Shown in pieces: positions 1 to 10,800 of a stretch of DNA of 64,000 nt. Source of the stretch: Agrypnia vestita (taxonomy: Eukaryota; Arthropoda; Insecta; Trichoptera; Phryganeidae). Made by a program: the position numbers and the translations under genes. Below the pieces are notes generated by a model, which did no database searches, was not told the DNA's origin, and saw nothing but the letters and a program-made list of their open reading frames with translations. Each line of letters begins with the position of its first letter. Position 1 is the first letter of the stretch. The stretch spans positions 61,379 to 125,378 of the forward strand of contig JADDOH010004208.1 of the NCBI GenBank assembly GCA_016648135.1. The letters run 5' to 3'.

Positions 1-449
1 TTCGCCAATATAACTCTTGCGATAATCGAACGTTTTTTTGAACGCATATTTGCTGGCACGCAGCAGACGGCGCGGAAAGAAATGTCGATCTGCAGACAAC
101 TGCTGTTAGCTGGGATGATTAATAACGCGAGAAGAAAACAACGCAACATAGCTCTGCATGCACAGGTACTCTCACTAATTACTTCTCGGTATCGGAACAC
201 TTAAATTACGCAGGTAATACAAAACGGTGCGAGATTTGTTAGCGCTAGTAGGCAGCGCTGCTCACACCAGCGATAACGCTCCTTTTGGTAGTAAACACTC
301 TTCAACTCTGCCAGAATGTAGTCCAGGTTTGAATCTTGGTCAAACCAGCATGGCATGTTGTAGACATTTTTTCAGTCATACGCAATATCCATTTCCAATA
401 CTACAATTTGAAGGCATCTAACTTGTTCCTTTTCTTTTCACTTGTTTAT
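1..449. other. No recognisable gene
   Basis: I see no coding region or repeat copy that I can name here. The first 130 bases are somewhat GC-richer than the surroundings. A 64-codon open frame at 227-421 has no family resemblance and looks like chance. Confidence 0.5.
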
Positions 450-571
450 TTGCTTACCATCACGATCGAGTGCTACACTCTTCTGTCCTGACACAAAACT
501 CTCGCTTCATCCACATTCATACATCTTCGCATACAAGCTCGACGATTGTAGAGACTCGTAGCAGGCCCATG
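450..571 (-). mobile_element. 3' fragment of the TTAG-tailed LINE family
   Basis: The + strand carries the words ttaccatcacg, cttctgtcctgacac and catcttcgcatacaagctc. The same order recurs at 52222-52335, 37140-37190 and 46655-46700, where the element codes on the minus strand for the C-terminal tail of a LINE reverse transcriptase. This copy is short, degenerate and lacks the 3' TTAG repeats. It is a relic without coding capacity. Confidence 0.55.
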
Positions 572-651
572 AGCTTTTCAAAAAACTACACTATATAAAT
601 TATAATTACGTGCCTATGTCTATTCGTGATGAGAATTTTGATTGTTATTTA

Positions 652-1541
652 AAGGGGGGTAAGGTTTTTAACTTTTTTTTTGCATTTTATTTTTAATTTT
701 TTAAATAAATGTATAATATCGCAAGAATATTGTGTCAAAATTTCAAGTCAATCGGAGCAAAATTGACGAAATTATGAACATTTGAGCGATACTCAGACTG
801 ATTTTCTATACCTGCTCGGGCAGCTAAGAGACGCGCTCACCTGAGGACTACCGGACGTGCTATTGTATTGGAAGAGTTTTGCGTAGACAAGGACAAAAAG
901 ATGCTGATGATGAAAGCTCTTTTCTGTGTGAACATGGCATCGACGATTATGTGTAAGTATAAAATAAGTGTTGAGTTTTATTTTGAATTTTACAGTGTGC
1001 AAAACTTTAAAGCGTTTTCCCCACATCTCACGTTTTCAAAGTCGGTGTCCATCATAACTTCAAAACTACTGCACCGATCCTTTTGAAATTTTGAACACTA
1101 TTTCTGTACATAATTTACGAGGTAATGCTGGAGACTTTTTTTCAAATTTGTTATTAATTTTTATTTGTTAATAACAAATTAGTCGATATTTTTCGCAAAA
1201 AATCGCGTTTTTCCCTTCAAAATGTTCCAAAAAATTGAAAAATTCAAAATTCAAAAAACCCTCTATTATCTAACGAATGAACTTTGATTTTTTGATTTCA
1301 GATGATCTAGCACCAAGTTATGATGGACACCGCAATTCTACTTTTTTCCGAGACACGTCCGAATAATTGCTGCCATTGCCGTATTTTTTAATATTTCTTC
1401 TTGAAAATTTTACACAATATTCTTCAAATGTCATACTTTAATGTAGCATTAGTTTTAATAAAGAGATTTTAACTATGTGGTCACAAAAAATTCACAAAAA
1501 CATGCCTTTTTTTGTACGAATTAACCTTACTCCCCCCTTAA
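652..1541 (+). mobile_element. Family A element, copy 1: ~890-bp non-autonomous DNA element with G-run inverted ends
   Basis: The ends are GGGGGGTAAGGTT and its complement AACCTTACTCCCCCC, both next to TTAA. Copies at 14265-15179 and 17077-17981 (inverted) align along most of their length. TTAA flanks suggest piggyBac-type mobilisation; that is inference. Inside, a frame open in the compared copies starts near 811 (residues PARAAKRRAHL), passes FCVDKDK and ends near a splice-donor-like GTAAGTAT at about 952. It could be a transposase exon remnant. Confidence 0.75.
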
Positions 1542-1559
1542 GTTTAAAACCGCCTCAGA

Positions 1560-1920
1560 TTTTCTTTGTTTAAAACCAGAAAGTAATAAAGAACGAGGCA
1601 CGGCCAATATAGTGTTTTGCGCATGAATCAATTTTGCGAGACTCCATGCGGTAATAATGGTAATGCGTTACGCGGAGAGCATAACGGCACAGCAGATAGC
1701 CAATGCCCATATAGAGAGAGAATCACGCGGAAAAGTTGCTTATTCGTTCCACGAGCCGGCCAGGAAAACGGTTGTTGAATATCTAACGCGAGTCATGTGC
1801 TCCTGGTAATGGAGGACCGCCATTCATCAGTTCGCCTCGGCGTTCCGGGTAATGCGACATATTCTCTGTCTTCTAAAGGATTGCTTACACATTTCAGTGA
1901 TGCATGAGAGGGCAAGCATT
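1560..1920. other. GC-richer block without gene call
   Basis: About 1610-1870 is clearly GC-richer than the flanks and contains several CpGs, but no long open frame. It could be an old repeat, a regulatory region or part of an untranslated exon. Nothing decides between them. Confidence 0.35.
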
Positions 1921-2400
1921 TTTTAAATTTATTTAATTTAATTTAATTTATTTAATTGTTTACGCCCATTAGGCTTTTACATAAAGAATATAAAATAAAT
2001 TTCAAAAAGCACATACATTAAACAATATCTGTATAGAACCAAAACATGAGTATAAAAGTTAAAAATATAAAGTAAAGAGCAGCAATGTGTATAGGCTTTT
2101 ACCTAAAAAATATAACATAAAATTAAGAAGAACATACATTAAACAATATTAGTTATAAGTAGCAAAATATAAAAAGTATCAGGAATAGCACCAAAACATG
2201 AGTATAAAAATTAAAAATATAGAGTAGGTAACGAGCAGCAATGCGTATAGGCTTTTACATAAAAAAATATATCATAAAATTAAAAAGAACATACATTAAA
2301 CAATATAAGTTATAAGTAGCAAATTATAAAAAGTATCAGGAGTAGCACCAAAACATGAATATAGAAATTAAAATATAAAGTACAAGCAGCAATGTGTATG
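1921..2400 (-). repeat. LINE 3' end with ~157-bp tandem repeats in its untranslated region
   Basis: On the minus strand the right edge reads GTAAAAGCCTAATGGGCGT followed by AAATAAAT-type simple sequence. This 3' signature is also seen at 26503-26540 and 41603-41640 (+) and 5680-5725 (-). To its right, about 2.7 copies of a 157-bp unit follow: the word aaaacatga recurs at 2041, 2193 and 2350. The first unit lacks about 36 bp. No coding part remains. Confidence 0.6.
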
Positions 2401-2717
2401 AAAAATATATATTACCCACCATTACATATTAACAGTTGAAGTCAGTAACGAAGCAGTATTGCCTCTTTAAGTGTAAACTTTACTTTCTCCAGACTGTCGA
2501 CGAAAATGTCAATCATACAACCATATTTTCTGTTGATACGTAGAATCTAAGATATATCCGTATATGAAATACATTGATAAATTGGAGTATAATTCGCAAA
2601 ACGTAAATGCGACGTAAAAATAATACTGCGATTTGCTGCAACGTGAAATATATAGAATTGGTAGTCAAAGCAACAGTAAGGTCCGTTCACTTTATGAAAG
2701 ACCTTGCATTAGGCCTC

Positions 2718-3442
2718 AGATACACATGCTTATTTAGTGGCACGTGAGCATGCGCAGTATCGACCTTCTCTAGGCCTTGCTCATTAGTGGCATGTGTGTA
2801 CGCACATTGCTAGAAATGAGCATGCCACCTAGTGGCATGCACAAAAATCAACCGCCGGTTGATTTATAAGCATGCCACTGTCATTCACCATAGAGAAGGG
2901 GTATCTTTGGAGCATGTGTGAACAGACTTGCTTATTTATGAGCATGCTTATGTCATTCGCGGGCTTCGCGGCTAGTATTATCGATGCGACCTTCTCAGTC
3001 CGCGACAGATGAAACAAATATGGCGCGTTGGGGAGATGATAAAACATTACTTTTCGTGACTTATTATAGGAATCACGTATGTCTGTGGAATACTCGGTCA
3101 CCGTTGTGTAAAAATAATATAGTGAGAAATAATGTTTACGAAACTTTATTAAGTTAACTTTAGGCATGAATGATTCAAATCTTACAATAAAAATTATATA
3201 AACTAAAATCAAAAATGGAAACTCGGGAACTTTTTTGATTTATTCGTTCACTTGAATTTTCTATTTCAGTTTGCAAAGTTTCCATTTTGAACAAGAGTGT
3301 CTCTATTCTATGACAAGAGCATGCCACTAATAAGCATGTGTGTTTGATTGTTAGCTTTGGGCATGCTTATTTATGAGCATGCCACTAATAAGCATGCCAG
3401 TAATGAGCAAGTGTGTACAGTTATTAGGGCATGTGTATCTGT
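2718..3442. repeat. Cluster of GCATGCCACTAATAAGCATG-type words
   Basis: Words related to agcatgccact and taagcatg recur many times on both strands between 2725 and 3430. The block is bracketed by cagatacacatgc (2718) and its complement gcatgtgtatctg (about 3430). It resembles a sub-terminal repeat array of a DNA element. The 127-codon minus frame at 2829-3212 inside it has no family resemblance. Confidence 0.45.
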
Positions 3443-3486
3443 ACCTTTAGGGTGAGTGATACCCTCTCTAACACGTAGTGGGACAG

Positions 3487-3613
3487 TAGCTGGCAAACAT
3501 CGTGAACAATTTTCGGCGTAGTGGGGGAAAGTTTCCGCATCTACATTCTATACTACCTCACCCCCGAGATCCAAAATTTGTCTTCTGTTGTTCAAGAAGT
3601 TTGCTGGCTATTA
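3487..3613. mobile_element. MITE B relic
   Basis: This diverged copy of the short palindromic element found at 7029-7184 and 18761-18907 starts agtagctggcaaac, keeps ggcgtagtggggg, and ends gaagtttgctggct. One arm is badly decayed. Confidence 0.55.
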
Positions 3614-4236
3614 TATTCTTTTTTTAAAGCTATTCCATTGGCCGCTTCAGTATCACCCTGGCATGAGCGAGGCAATTAGTATACTGTGGTTCTGCGGTCG
3701 TTTCTTTGTTTATGTTGTGTTTTTGTTTGTTTATTTATTTATATTAGGTAAAACGTAATATTTTTTATTTAAATATTCGCTGACTGCAAGATCAATATTA
3801 ATAATGAGATTTTGAAACCATTTAACCACAATTATACCTGCTTATATATTATTTATTTTAAACTAGTTCTAACCCATCAAAAATAACATTTATTATATAT
3901 TTCGGTTGCCAGTTAAGGCTGGAAGAACAACGCTATCTAGAGTAGCGTCTTGATAACGTTAATTATGGACATTATTAACCCTTATGTTACTACCCGGGCA
4001 CCCGGGTATCCATTTCCGACTTTATAATTAAAAATAATTTTATTAATAAACCGTTGATGGTTTTGTCCGTCAAGATTCCATTATTTGAGGTATTTGAGAG
4101 GGATTTATGTATTGTTTGATGTAATTTTATTTTTAAAAAGGTATTTTATATGTCCTTAAACTTGTCTAGTCCTCTGATTACTACCCGGGGTACCCGGGTA
4201 CCCATTCGGTATTGATATTCTCATTCAGTGATAGAC

Positions 4237-5480
4237 TTAAATTTTACCATCAGATTTCGTTTTATTGTAAAAATTAATCATGTTCGGTTTGTTTTTGAGT
4301 CCCGACGTTACATCACCATGATGCGCAGATGATAAAAGTATAACTTTATACAGTTTTTTTGGCACACAAGAACATTTTTTTACATGATCATTGGATTCAA
4401 ATAACAATCCTTTTCTTTCGCCGGAAGGTACTTTTAATTTCGTCTCAATGTACCAACGGTTGCCATATTCCAAGATAAAATAATATGTTGTTCTTTGGCA
4501 TATTACATCCATAGCCTTTGAGCGGCCAATTCTTTCACGTTGATTAGTTTCTCGTCCAGATGTTAATTTTTCGGTGTATATTTAGCCAGTAGGAGGATAA
4601 TAATTTTCTACATCACATATCCACCATACTTTTATCCCCTTTTTGGCGGGCTTAGACTGAATGTATTGCATAAATTGTACACATCCGCTGTAGAAAATGA
4701 TTGCTCGTTGATTTTAACATTGGTTGTAGAATCTATACACGCTGAAAAATGTTGAATTCAGTATCAACTATGCATATTTCACGTATCGAGGCAGCTCTAC
4801 TATATACTCATATTAGAATCATCGAAGCAAGGAAATTCGACGCTCGATACTAGGTATAAATTACATTTGAACAAATCAAAAATATAATCTGTATTTAGGT
4901 AATCGGCACCATATACTATCAGAATACCCACGAATGCATTTAACTCGGATGAAGTCAAATCCTTCTAATGTGTTTTATTAATACGACCATGTTCGTTGTA
5001 CTCAATATATATTTTCCTGGCCTCTTTATTGGTGTGACGGACAACAGTATCAACAATTTCTGGTTTAAAAACACATTTGACTGTAATACTAATAGATAAT
5101 GCTTTTCTTTATCCGTGTAAATCACTTCTTTACCGATGATGAGTGATATAACGCGACGTAGTTTTTTAATGAATATGTGGATTTTTATGCCATATCATTT
5201 CATTGCATTGCTAGCCCGGAAATTAGCTTGAGCAGATGTGGTTCAATATTATCCTATCTTATTTTTCGCATGATGCAATATAGTCCATATCTTCTACTAA
5301 GTCTTCATCGTCACCTTCTCTATTTGAATATTCATTTTGTGCATTTTGAAATCCAATCTTTGTTCTTGCTATTCAAAAAATCCTCTGTATCTAAGACCAT
5401 ATCGTTACACAGTAATTGGAGTAAACAGTCAGAAGCGCTTTATCAACAAAAAAATATTATACAATTAATTTATATCATTG
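4237..5480 (-). pseudogene. piggyBac transposase, broken
   Basis: The most complete part is at 4237-4680. There the minus strand encodes a segment reading SKPAKKGIKVWWICD, then a stop at the later IYT segment, then an open stretch ending VILLSSAHH and a KPNMINFYNKTK motif. This matches the SKPxKxGIK(I/V)W, LLSxxHH and KPxxxxxYNxTK positions of piggyBac transposases. Upstream (5150-4790) the frame gives VDTVVRHTNKEAR and LTSSELNAFVGILI, typical of the family's N-terminal third. There are several in-frame stops and apparent frameshifts, and the segment after YNKTK ends early, so the catalytic unit is non-functional. Confidence 0.75.
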
Positions 5481-5649
5481 ATTTCATTTAACGTGAAAAT
5501 ATTAATAAAAAAACATCAAGGTTATCTCACATATTACGATTTTTATAATTTCTTAAGTTTAAGTGAATTTGAAAAAAGTTGAGATGATGAAAACTTAAAT
5601 GTTGTAAACATATAATAAATTTTAACTGTAAATAATATATAACCTATAA

Positions 5650-6475
5650 TAAATTATAATTTTATTTATTATTCATTTATTTATTTATTTATTTTATTAA
5701 TTACACGGCTTAATAGCCTTTTACAACAGGTTTATACATAATTAAAATACAACAAACGATTAAATGTAAAAGAAAAATAAAGGGTATAAATGTAAAAAAG
5801 TATATATACATAGTTTAAACATAATGAGGTTAGACATATATGTAAAAAAAGTATATATGCAAAAAAGTGTTAAGTAGCAGGTTTATACATAATTAAAATA
5901 CAACAAACAATTAAATGTAAAAGAAAAATAAAGGGTATAAATGTAAAAAAGTATATATACATAGTTTAAACATAATGAGGTTAGACATATATGTAAAAAA
6001 AGTATATATGCAAAAAAGTGTAAAGTAGTGATCTCAGAAATTTTTACTCACCGATAATATTGCAATATTAAATTTGAATAGCCAGGTATATATAAAAAAT
6101 TTAAGACATTATATAAAAATTTAATATTTTGAAAAGAAATGATCATATAATGATTCTTTAAATTTTGAGAGAGATAGATTTAAAATGTCGACATAGGTAG
6201 GTAGTTCATTGCCAAGTTTGTGCATCCTAGGTATGCTAGAATTTGAACGATAGTTTGTGTCCAAATTGTCACAATAAAACAGCATGTTTTGGCGGGTCCT
6301 ACGGTTAGGTACTTTAAAATTAATACTATTCAGGAGTTCGCAACAGTCGAAATTTGAGTGTAATATTTTAAAAAGGAATATTAAATCTGTTAATTTTCTT
6401 CGATCTTCCAAGGTTAGGAGATTAAGATTAGATAATTGTTATAAATATATAATAAATAAATTGCACATGAGACAT
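5650..6475 (-). pseudogene. Jockey-like LINE C-terminal fragment nested in the piggyBac copy
   Basis: On the minus strand 6411-6121 encodes EDRRKLTDLIFLFKILH, then NFKVPNRRTRQ and later IPRMHKLGNEL. This is the usual C-terminal region of jockey-clade reverse-transcriptase polyproteins, downstream of the RT core. It ends in a stop at 6121, followed by a 3' untranslated region with two 151-bp tandem units and an A/T-rich tail near 5690. Only the 3' end was retained, a normal outcome of 5'-truncated retrotransposition. Confidence 0.7.
5727..6028 (-). repeat. Two tandem 151-bp units in a LINE 3' untranslated region
   Basis: The word caggtttatacataatt occurs at 5727 and again at 5878, and the following ~150 bases are nearly identical. 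The duplication lies between the LINE stop codon and its tail. The arrangement parallels the ~157-bp array at 1921-2400. Confidence 0.85.
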
Positions 6476-7028
6476 GTCGCACTTTAGCTAGAATTGAAGA
6501 TATAAATGAAAAATTCAGTCAAAATGTACTAGTCAATGTCAAGCAAACTGATAAAAATCGGGTATAAAGGGATACAGATATCGTTATGAGAAGCAGTGAC
6601 CTTCAAGGAAGCTATTTAATCATTATCTCAATATTAATTTGCGATATAAAAAACAAAAGAATGTATGGGGAACGTCCATCCAGGTAGAGTACCGAGGTAC
6701 CCTGGGTAGTAACTAATGTGAAAAATTCCGGGTAGTAACATAACGGTTAATAAGAGAATTATACTTTTTTGATTCTTATACGTCATTTTTATATTATATC
6801 ACATTATTATTTGAGCCATATGATAGCGTTCGGGTGACGAACATTATTATATAGAGAAGTATATATTTTGATTAATGATTAATATGACACATGCGATATG
6901 GTATTAATCGTTTTAATTTTCAATAAACTGAATCCAAGTTAGATTACTTTATTTAAAAAAACATGTTTTCATTTTATATAATAACAATTTTGCAATCATA
7001 TTAATTTTGAAGACGGAATGAGTTTTTT

Positions 7029-7184
7029 ATAATACTTGTACAATTGCCGGCAAACTTCTTGAAATTTTTTGGCGTAGTGGGGAAATGCGCAGAAGACAAA
7101 ATTTGGGTCTCGTTGGTGGAATGGTACATGCGCAAACTTTCCCCCACTACGCCGAAAAATTTCAAGATGTTTGCCGGCTACTGT
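7029..7184. mobile_element. MITE B, best palindromic copy
   Basis: The left arm reads ttgccggcaaacttcttg and continues with ggcgtagtgggg. The right arm is the near-complement ending gtttgccggctactgt. The two ~40-bp arms enclose about 60 bases. Related copies lie at 3487 and 18761. It has no coding capacity. Confidence 0.8.
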
Positions 7185-7329
7185 GCTTATTTTTGGTTTA
7201 GAAGATAAAATAATGTTTATATTTATTTTATACGTCTATCATTTACTCAAAAAAAAATGTTACCAGTTTTTGTAAACGCACTGTTACTCACACTAATGCA
7301 ATAAAGTGAACGGACTATACGTTGGATTT

Positions 7330-8170
7330 AGTAGTGACAAATCACAGTCGATCGATGTATTTGAATGGTATCCTCATAAAACAAACACTACTGATCGTTT
7401 AGATAGATAGAACACTGATATGAAACAAGTCAATAGATATAAAATAATGTCACGAGATTCGAAAACGGAGAAGTAGGTACTGCACATAATTTAAAAAAAT
7501 ATATATTTAAGGAATCTTAACAGTTTCAATCATTAAAATGTTAGAGCATACTGTACATTGCATAAACTAATTACAAAGATTCACAAATATTTAAGGGGTA
7601 GTAAATTAAGTACTATGTTAGATAAGAGAACATTTGAAAGCTAAGAGAATATTATATTCTTGTAATCAACGATATTTAAGTAAAATAATTGTAATAAATG
7701 AAGAAATTAGAAACAAACAATATTAAAGTTAATCAGTTTTGATAGTAACACGGGAATAGGGATGGGAGGGAAAGGGTGAGGAGGTAGGAATCAGATTGGA
7801 GGTGGAAGAAGACAAGATTAGACGTAGTGAGTGATTGGTCAAAGTCGATTTAGTACATATAATCTAAAGCATTCTTTTAAATGCGGTAAGACCAATATTG
7901 AAGACATCAATACTGACAAAAAATGAGACCAATGTGTCATCCATATTAATATAGTCAATACAGTCCATATTATATAGTCACAAAATTGTTTTGCAATGAA
8001 ATTAAAGCTGTCATGTATGACACATTGCTTTCATTTTGTAGTCTGCCTACATTTGGTAACCGCTTTGTTGGCTTCTGTTTGAATGATTTTACTCCCTATA
8101 TACAATGTCTAAATGTATAATTCTTTAATATATAGTCTTTTGTTTGTGTTTTATTTCTTACAGACAATAT
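7330..8170. other. No recognisable gene
   Basis: AT-rich unique-looking sequence with no open frame of note and no repeat I can match elsewhere in the window. Confidence 0.4.
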
Positions 8171-8177
8171 ATAAATA

Positions 8178-8300
8178 TTATTTCTAATATTATATATATA
8201 TATATATGTGTGTGTGTATGTATATGTATATATATGTAGATGTATATGAGTGTATATTTGTATGTATGTGTGTATATATGTGTATTATATATATTATATC
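8178..8300. repeat. TA/TG-rich microsatellite
   Basis: Alternating TATATA, TGTGTG and TATGTA runs, imperfect, ending near a second TATATTATAT stretch. Confidence 0.85.
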
Positions 8301-8338
8301 TTGCTAATGTTCAAACTTAAAAAAAAAAAAAACTGTAC

Positions 8339-8383
8339 AGGTAGTTGCTTCAGAACAGACATTGTCTAGTGAAGCAACTACCT
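8339..8383. repeat. Perfect 14-bp hairpin
   Basis: AGGTAGTTGCTTCA at 8339-8352 is exactly complementary to 8370-8383. The 17-nt loop itself contains the palindrome AGACATTGTCT. A run of about 14 adenines lies just upstream. The stem is too short for a standard microRNA precursor; a tiny MITE core is one possibility. Confidence 0.7.
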
Positions 8384-8399
8384 TCATCTATATGTATAA

Positions 8400-9070
8400 A
8401 TAAATTTAAAAGAAATAAATAATTAAATAAAAAAATAAAAAAATATTATTGAAAGTTTTATAATCGAAGGTTTTAAAATTAATAAATTTGAAATCGGAAT
8501 ATTTTTTCATTCCTACTTTCTTTTACGCGTTTCATAGTTCAACGTCGCGTTCACGAAATTACTATCATAAACCGAGCGTAAAGATGTTGCAAATCAATTA
8601 AAATATCGCTTATTATTTGTTTGATATTGTATCAATATGTCACTTTTTGTCCCATTTGCATCTATAATGTCCCCATAAGTTACGATTAAACTTAATGGAT
8701 GCACTTAGCTACTGAATCTCAGCGGCTTTCAAGTACTTAAGTGGATAATCGTTACCCAACCTCGATTATTTGTTTCAAGCAGAGTTGCCAGACATTATAG
8801 ATGTTACATGTAAACAGGGGTAATATAAAACATCGTCTCGAGATTGCAAATCGAGAATAACTACACTTAATCGAGATAATATGCGGCCGCACATATCTCT
8901 GGAGTAATTTGGAAACAAATTAATAACAAAAGCTGCTGATAAATTCAAAGCAGGAGAGGAAGTGGTAAGTTTGGTGAGCTCATAGCAGCCGTCAGTTCGT
9001 AGACCGCGCATGCAGCCAGTGAACCGTGGTTACCCAGTGTTGTGTATCTTGGCTATGGTACGCTTTGCAT
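8400..9070. other. No recognisable gene
   Basis: AT-rich, no supported coding region. The 78-codon minus frame 8775-9011 shows no family resemblance. Confidence 0.4.
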
Positions 9071-9078
9071 GAGCATTT

Positions 9079-9264
9079 CTCTCTAGAAAATTCCCGAAAG
9101 TTCTATAAGGTTCTAAACTGAGTGGCAGAATGTGTCGGTGTGTCTAGAATGTTCCTGTATATTCGAATTTATTGAAAGTTCTGGAAGGAGAATGTTCTAG
9201 AAGGTTCGCGAAAGTTCTATGATGATCTAAACAGTGTACCTACTAAAAGTCTACGCACAGCTAG
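9079..9264 (+). mobile_element. Helitron-like 3' end carrying phased heat-shock-element units, copy 1
   Basis: The segment aligns with 27807-28003. It ends CACAGCTAG followed by T, fitting the CTRR terminus of Helitrons inserted between A and T. The hairpin before the end, present in the other copy, is missing here. Internally, GAA or TTC occurs every 5 bp: 9086, 9091, 9096, 9101, (degenerate TAA at 9106), 9111; then 9174, 9179, 9184; and 9195, 9200, 9205, 9210, 9215. This is the alternating nGAAn/nTTCn spacing of heat-shock factor binding sites. Confidence 0.6.
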
Positions 9265-9359
9265 TGTAAAATAAACAATAAAATAAATAAACAAATATGT
9301 ATTTTGACACTCTTCCTATTCGCTGACAGCTACATTTTAAGGTTAGTTTAGTAAATCTA

Positions 9360-9640
9360 GTTCCCGCTCTTTTATCTATGTAAAGTGCACGAGCCGTCGC
9401 GGCACGTAGACGGGCAGCCATCTATCGACAGTTCCACAAAGAGCGGAATCTGAAGGTGGCCACCTTCCGATGTTGCTCCGTTTTGTCAATTATGTCGCCG
9501 GGCTGGTTTCCTAATACGGAAGGGCCGCGTCAGATTAGTTTACAGTTAGGAACCCTGCGGGAGGAGGTATTGTGGGAGCGTCTGCCGTGTGGCAACACTG
9601 CCGACACGTGAGGCCAATTAAAATGGCGGCGAGATCTGTC
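9360..9640. other. GC-rich, CpG-containing block
   Basis: Markedly GC-richer than its flanks, with several CpGs but no convincing open frame. It contains ggtggccacc, an 8-bp-core palindrome, near 9456. It could be a regulatory region or an old repeat. Confidence 0.3.
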
Positions 9641-9673
9641 AAAGTCACGAAATGTGTCAAAATCATTGAGGTA

Positions 9674-10033
9674 TTAGGCTAAATCCAAGATAATGGTCCC
9701 ATTGCATATACAACGAAAATGGGTATTTCACTATATTATTGAATGTGCTAATAACAAAATAAAAGATAATTTACGTTTAAATAGTAAGTATTAAATAAGA
9801 CATTACACTTTAAAGTTCCGAAAAATGTACTGCATATTTTGACATTTCATAGGCAATATATGAGGTTAGGTTAGGTTATTAAGTTTGGTTAGGTTAGGTT
9901 ATTAGGTTTGGTTTGTTTAATTTAGATTACGATTATTTTAGTTAGATTAAACTAACAGGACGTTAAATTATATAGTGAAATACTTAGTTTCATTGTATGA
10001 ACAACGGGACCATCATCTTGGATTATTCCCTAA
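9674..10033. mobile_element. MITE C with ~65-bp inverted ends
   Basis: The left end ttaggctaaatccaagataa, followed by tggtccc and tatttcactatat, is matched inverted at about 9965-10033 (…gggaccatcatcttggatta…). Between the arms sit two clusters of GGTTAGGTTAGGTT. There is no coding capacity. Confidence 0.75.
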
Positions 10034-10034
10034 A

Positions 10035-10210
10035 ATAACATACTCATTCTTACAATAGTGTATGATACTCTGTTCCTTTTTCCAAGGGACTTTTTTTTCG
10101 GCGTAGCATCGCGCCCGATCACAAAGAAGGCCCGTTCGATAACGAATGCAAGGCAATTACGTTACTTTTAAGTTGCCAAGATTTCACGCTTGTGACCTAT
10201 CTACAGTGTA
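10035..10210. repeat. Dispersed repeat shared with 53960-54150 (inverted)
   Basis: Words acatactcattcttacaata, gtatgatactctgttccttt, atcacaaagaaggcccgttc and gccaagatttcacgcttg recur in inverted order at 53990-54140. There the segment lies inside an element with inverted ends. Confidence 0.65.
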
Positions 10211-10214
10211 TTAT

Positions 10215-10800
10215 ACGATTAGTCAAAATCATGAATAATCGATAAATATTTTAAATATAAAAATTAAAACAATGTTTTTTATGAGAGTTCAATATTTTAT
10301 TAGTCTCTTACAGGACGATCATAAAAACATTGCGTTTTTTTTAATTTTCATATTTAAAATAATGGAGTTCTTTGCAATAAATAACGTCAGTGTTCAAAAA
10401 ATAAAAACATCTCTATTTTATCTTTGAAGTATTCTTTTACAATAACAATTATATAAAAACGAATTACTGTTTTATTTTATTAGTTTAAATTGTCAAATGT
10501 ATTGGTCAAGGATGTTTATTTATACAGGATGTCTCAGGATGGCTTAATTAATGATTTAACCATGACATCAATATTCACAACATGTCAGACCTGATGATGA
10601 ACTTTACAATGAGATTAGAAACGTTGACGAGAAAGGTCGTAGGTATATATATCTCTGAAAACTCTCAACGAGTTGACGCTACGAAAGGGAGTTATAAAAT
10701 ATTTCCAAAAATCCAAAATTATACTATGATCAGGTTTCACGTCTACCAGACGCGTCGAAATATTTTCATACAACTTAATAAGTTGTATGAAAACACCATT
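10215..10800. other. No recognisable gene
   Basis: AT-rich. tatacaggatgtctc at 10533 resembles the tip of the CAGGG elements at 31093 and 60472, but the rest cannot be matched. Confidence 0.35.

Larger units (their letters stand above)
3979..6746 (-). mobile_element. piggyBac element with TTAA target duplication
   Basis: TTAA at 3975-3978 and 6747-6750 flanks an inverted terminal repeat that reads TTATGTTACTACCCGG from both ends after a CC-initial triplet, with one mismatch in the first three bases. Subterminal copies of the CCCGGGTACCC word occur near 4180-4200, with a related one near 6690-6705. A broken piggyBac transposase lies on the minus strand inside. A LINE fragment (about 5650-6475) has inserted between the transposase and the right end. 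TTAA specificity and CC-initial ends are piggyBac hallmarks. Confidence 0.8.
2681..7315. mobile_element. Outer inverted termini around a nested block
   Basis: GTCCGTTCACTTTAT at 2681 is matched by its exact complement ending at 7315. Further in, both ends share TTGCATTAG after an 8-9 nt offset. The pair therefore looks like the termini of a ~4.6-kb DNA element whose interior was later invaded by the piggyBac copy (3979-6746) and MITEs. No transposase of its own is recognised and no clear target duplication is seen. Confidence 0.5.

Noticed and set aside
8775..9011. 78-codon minus frame
   Set aside because: No motif, no neighbours, no splice signals that extend it.
9855..9920. Interstitial telomere tract
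   Set aside because: Only two short clusters, both inside a MITE, not a (TTAGG)n array.
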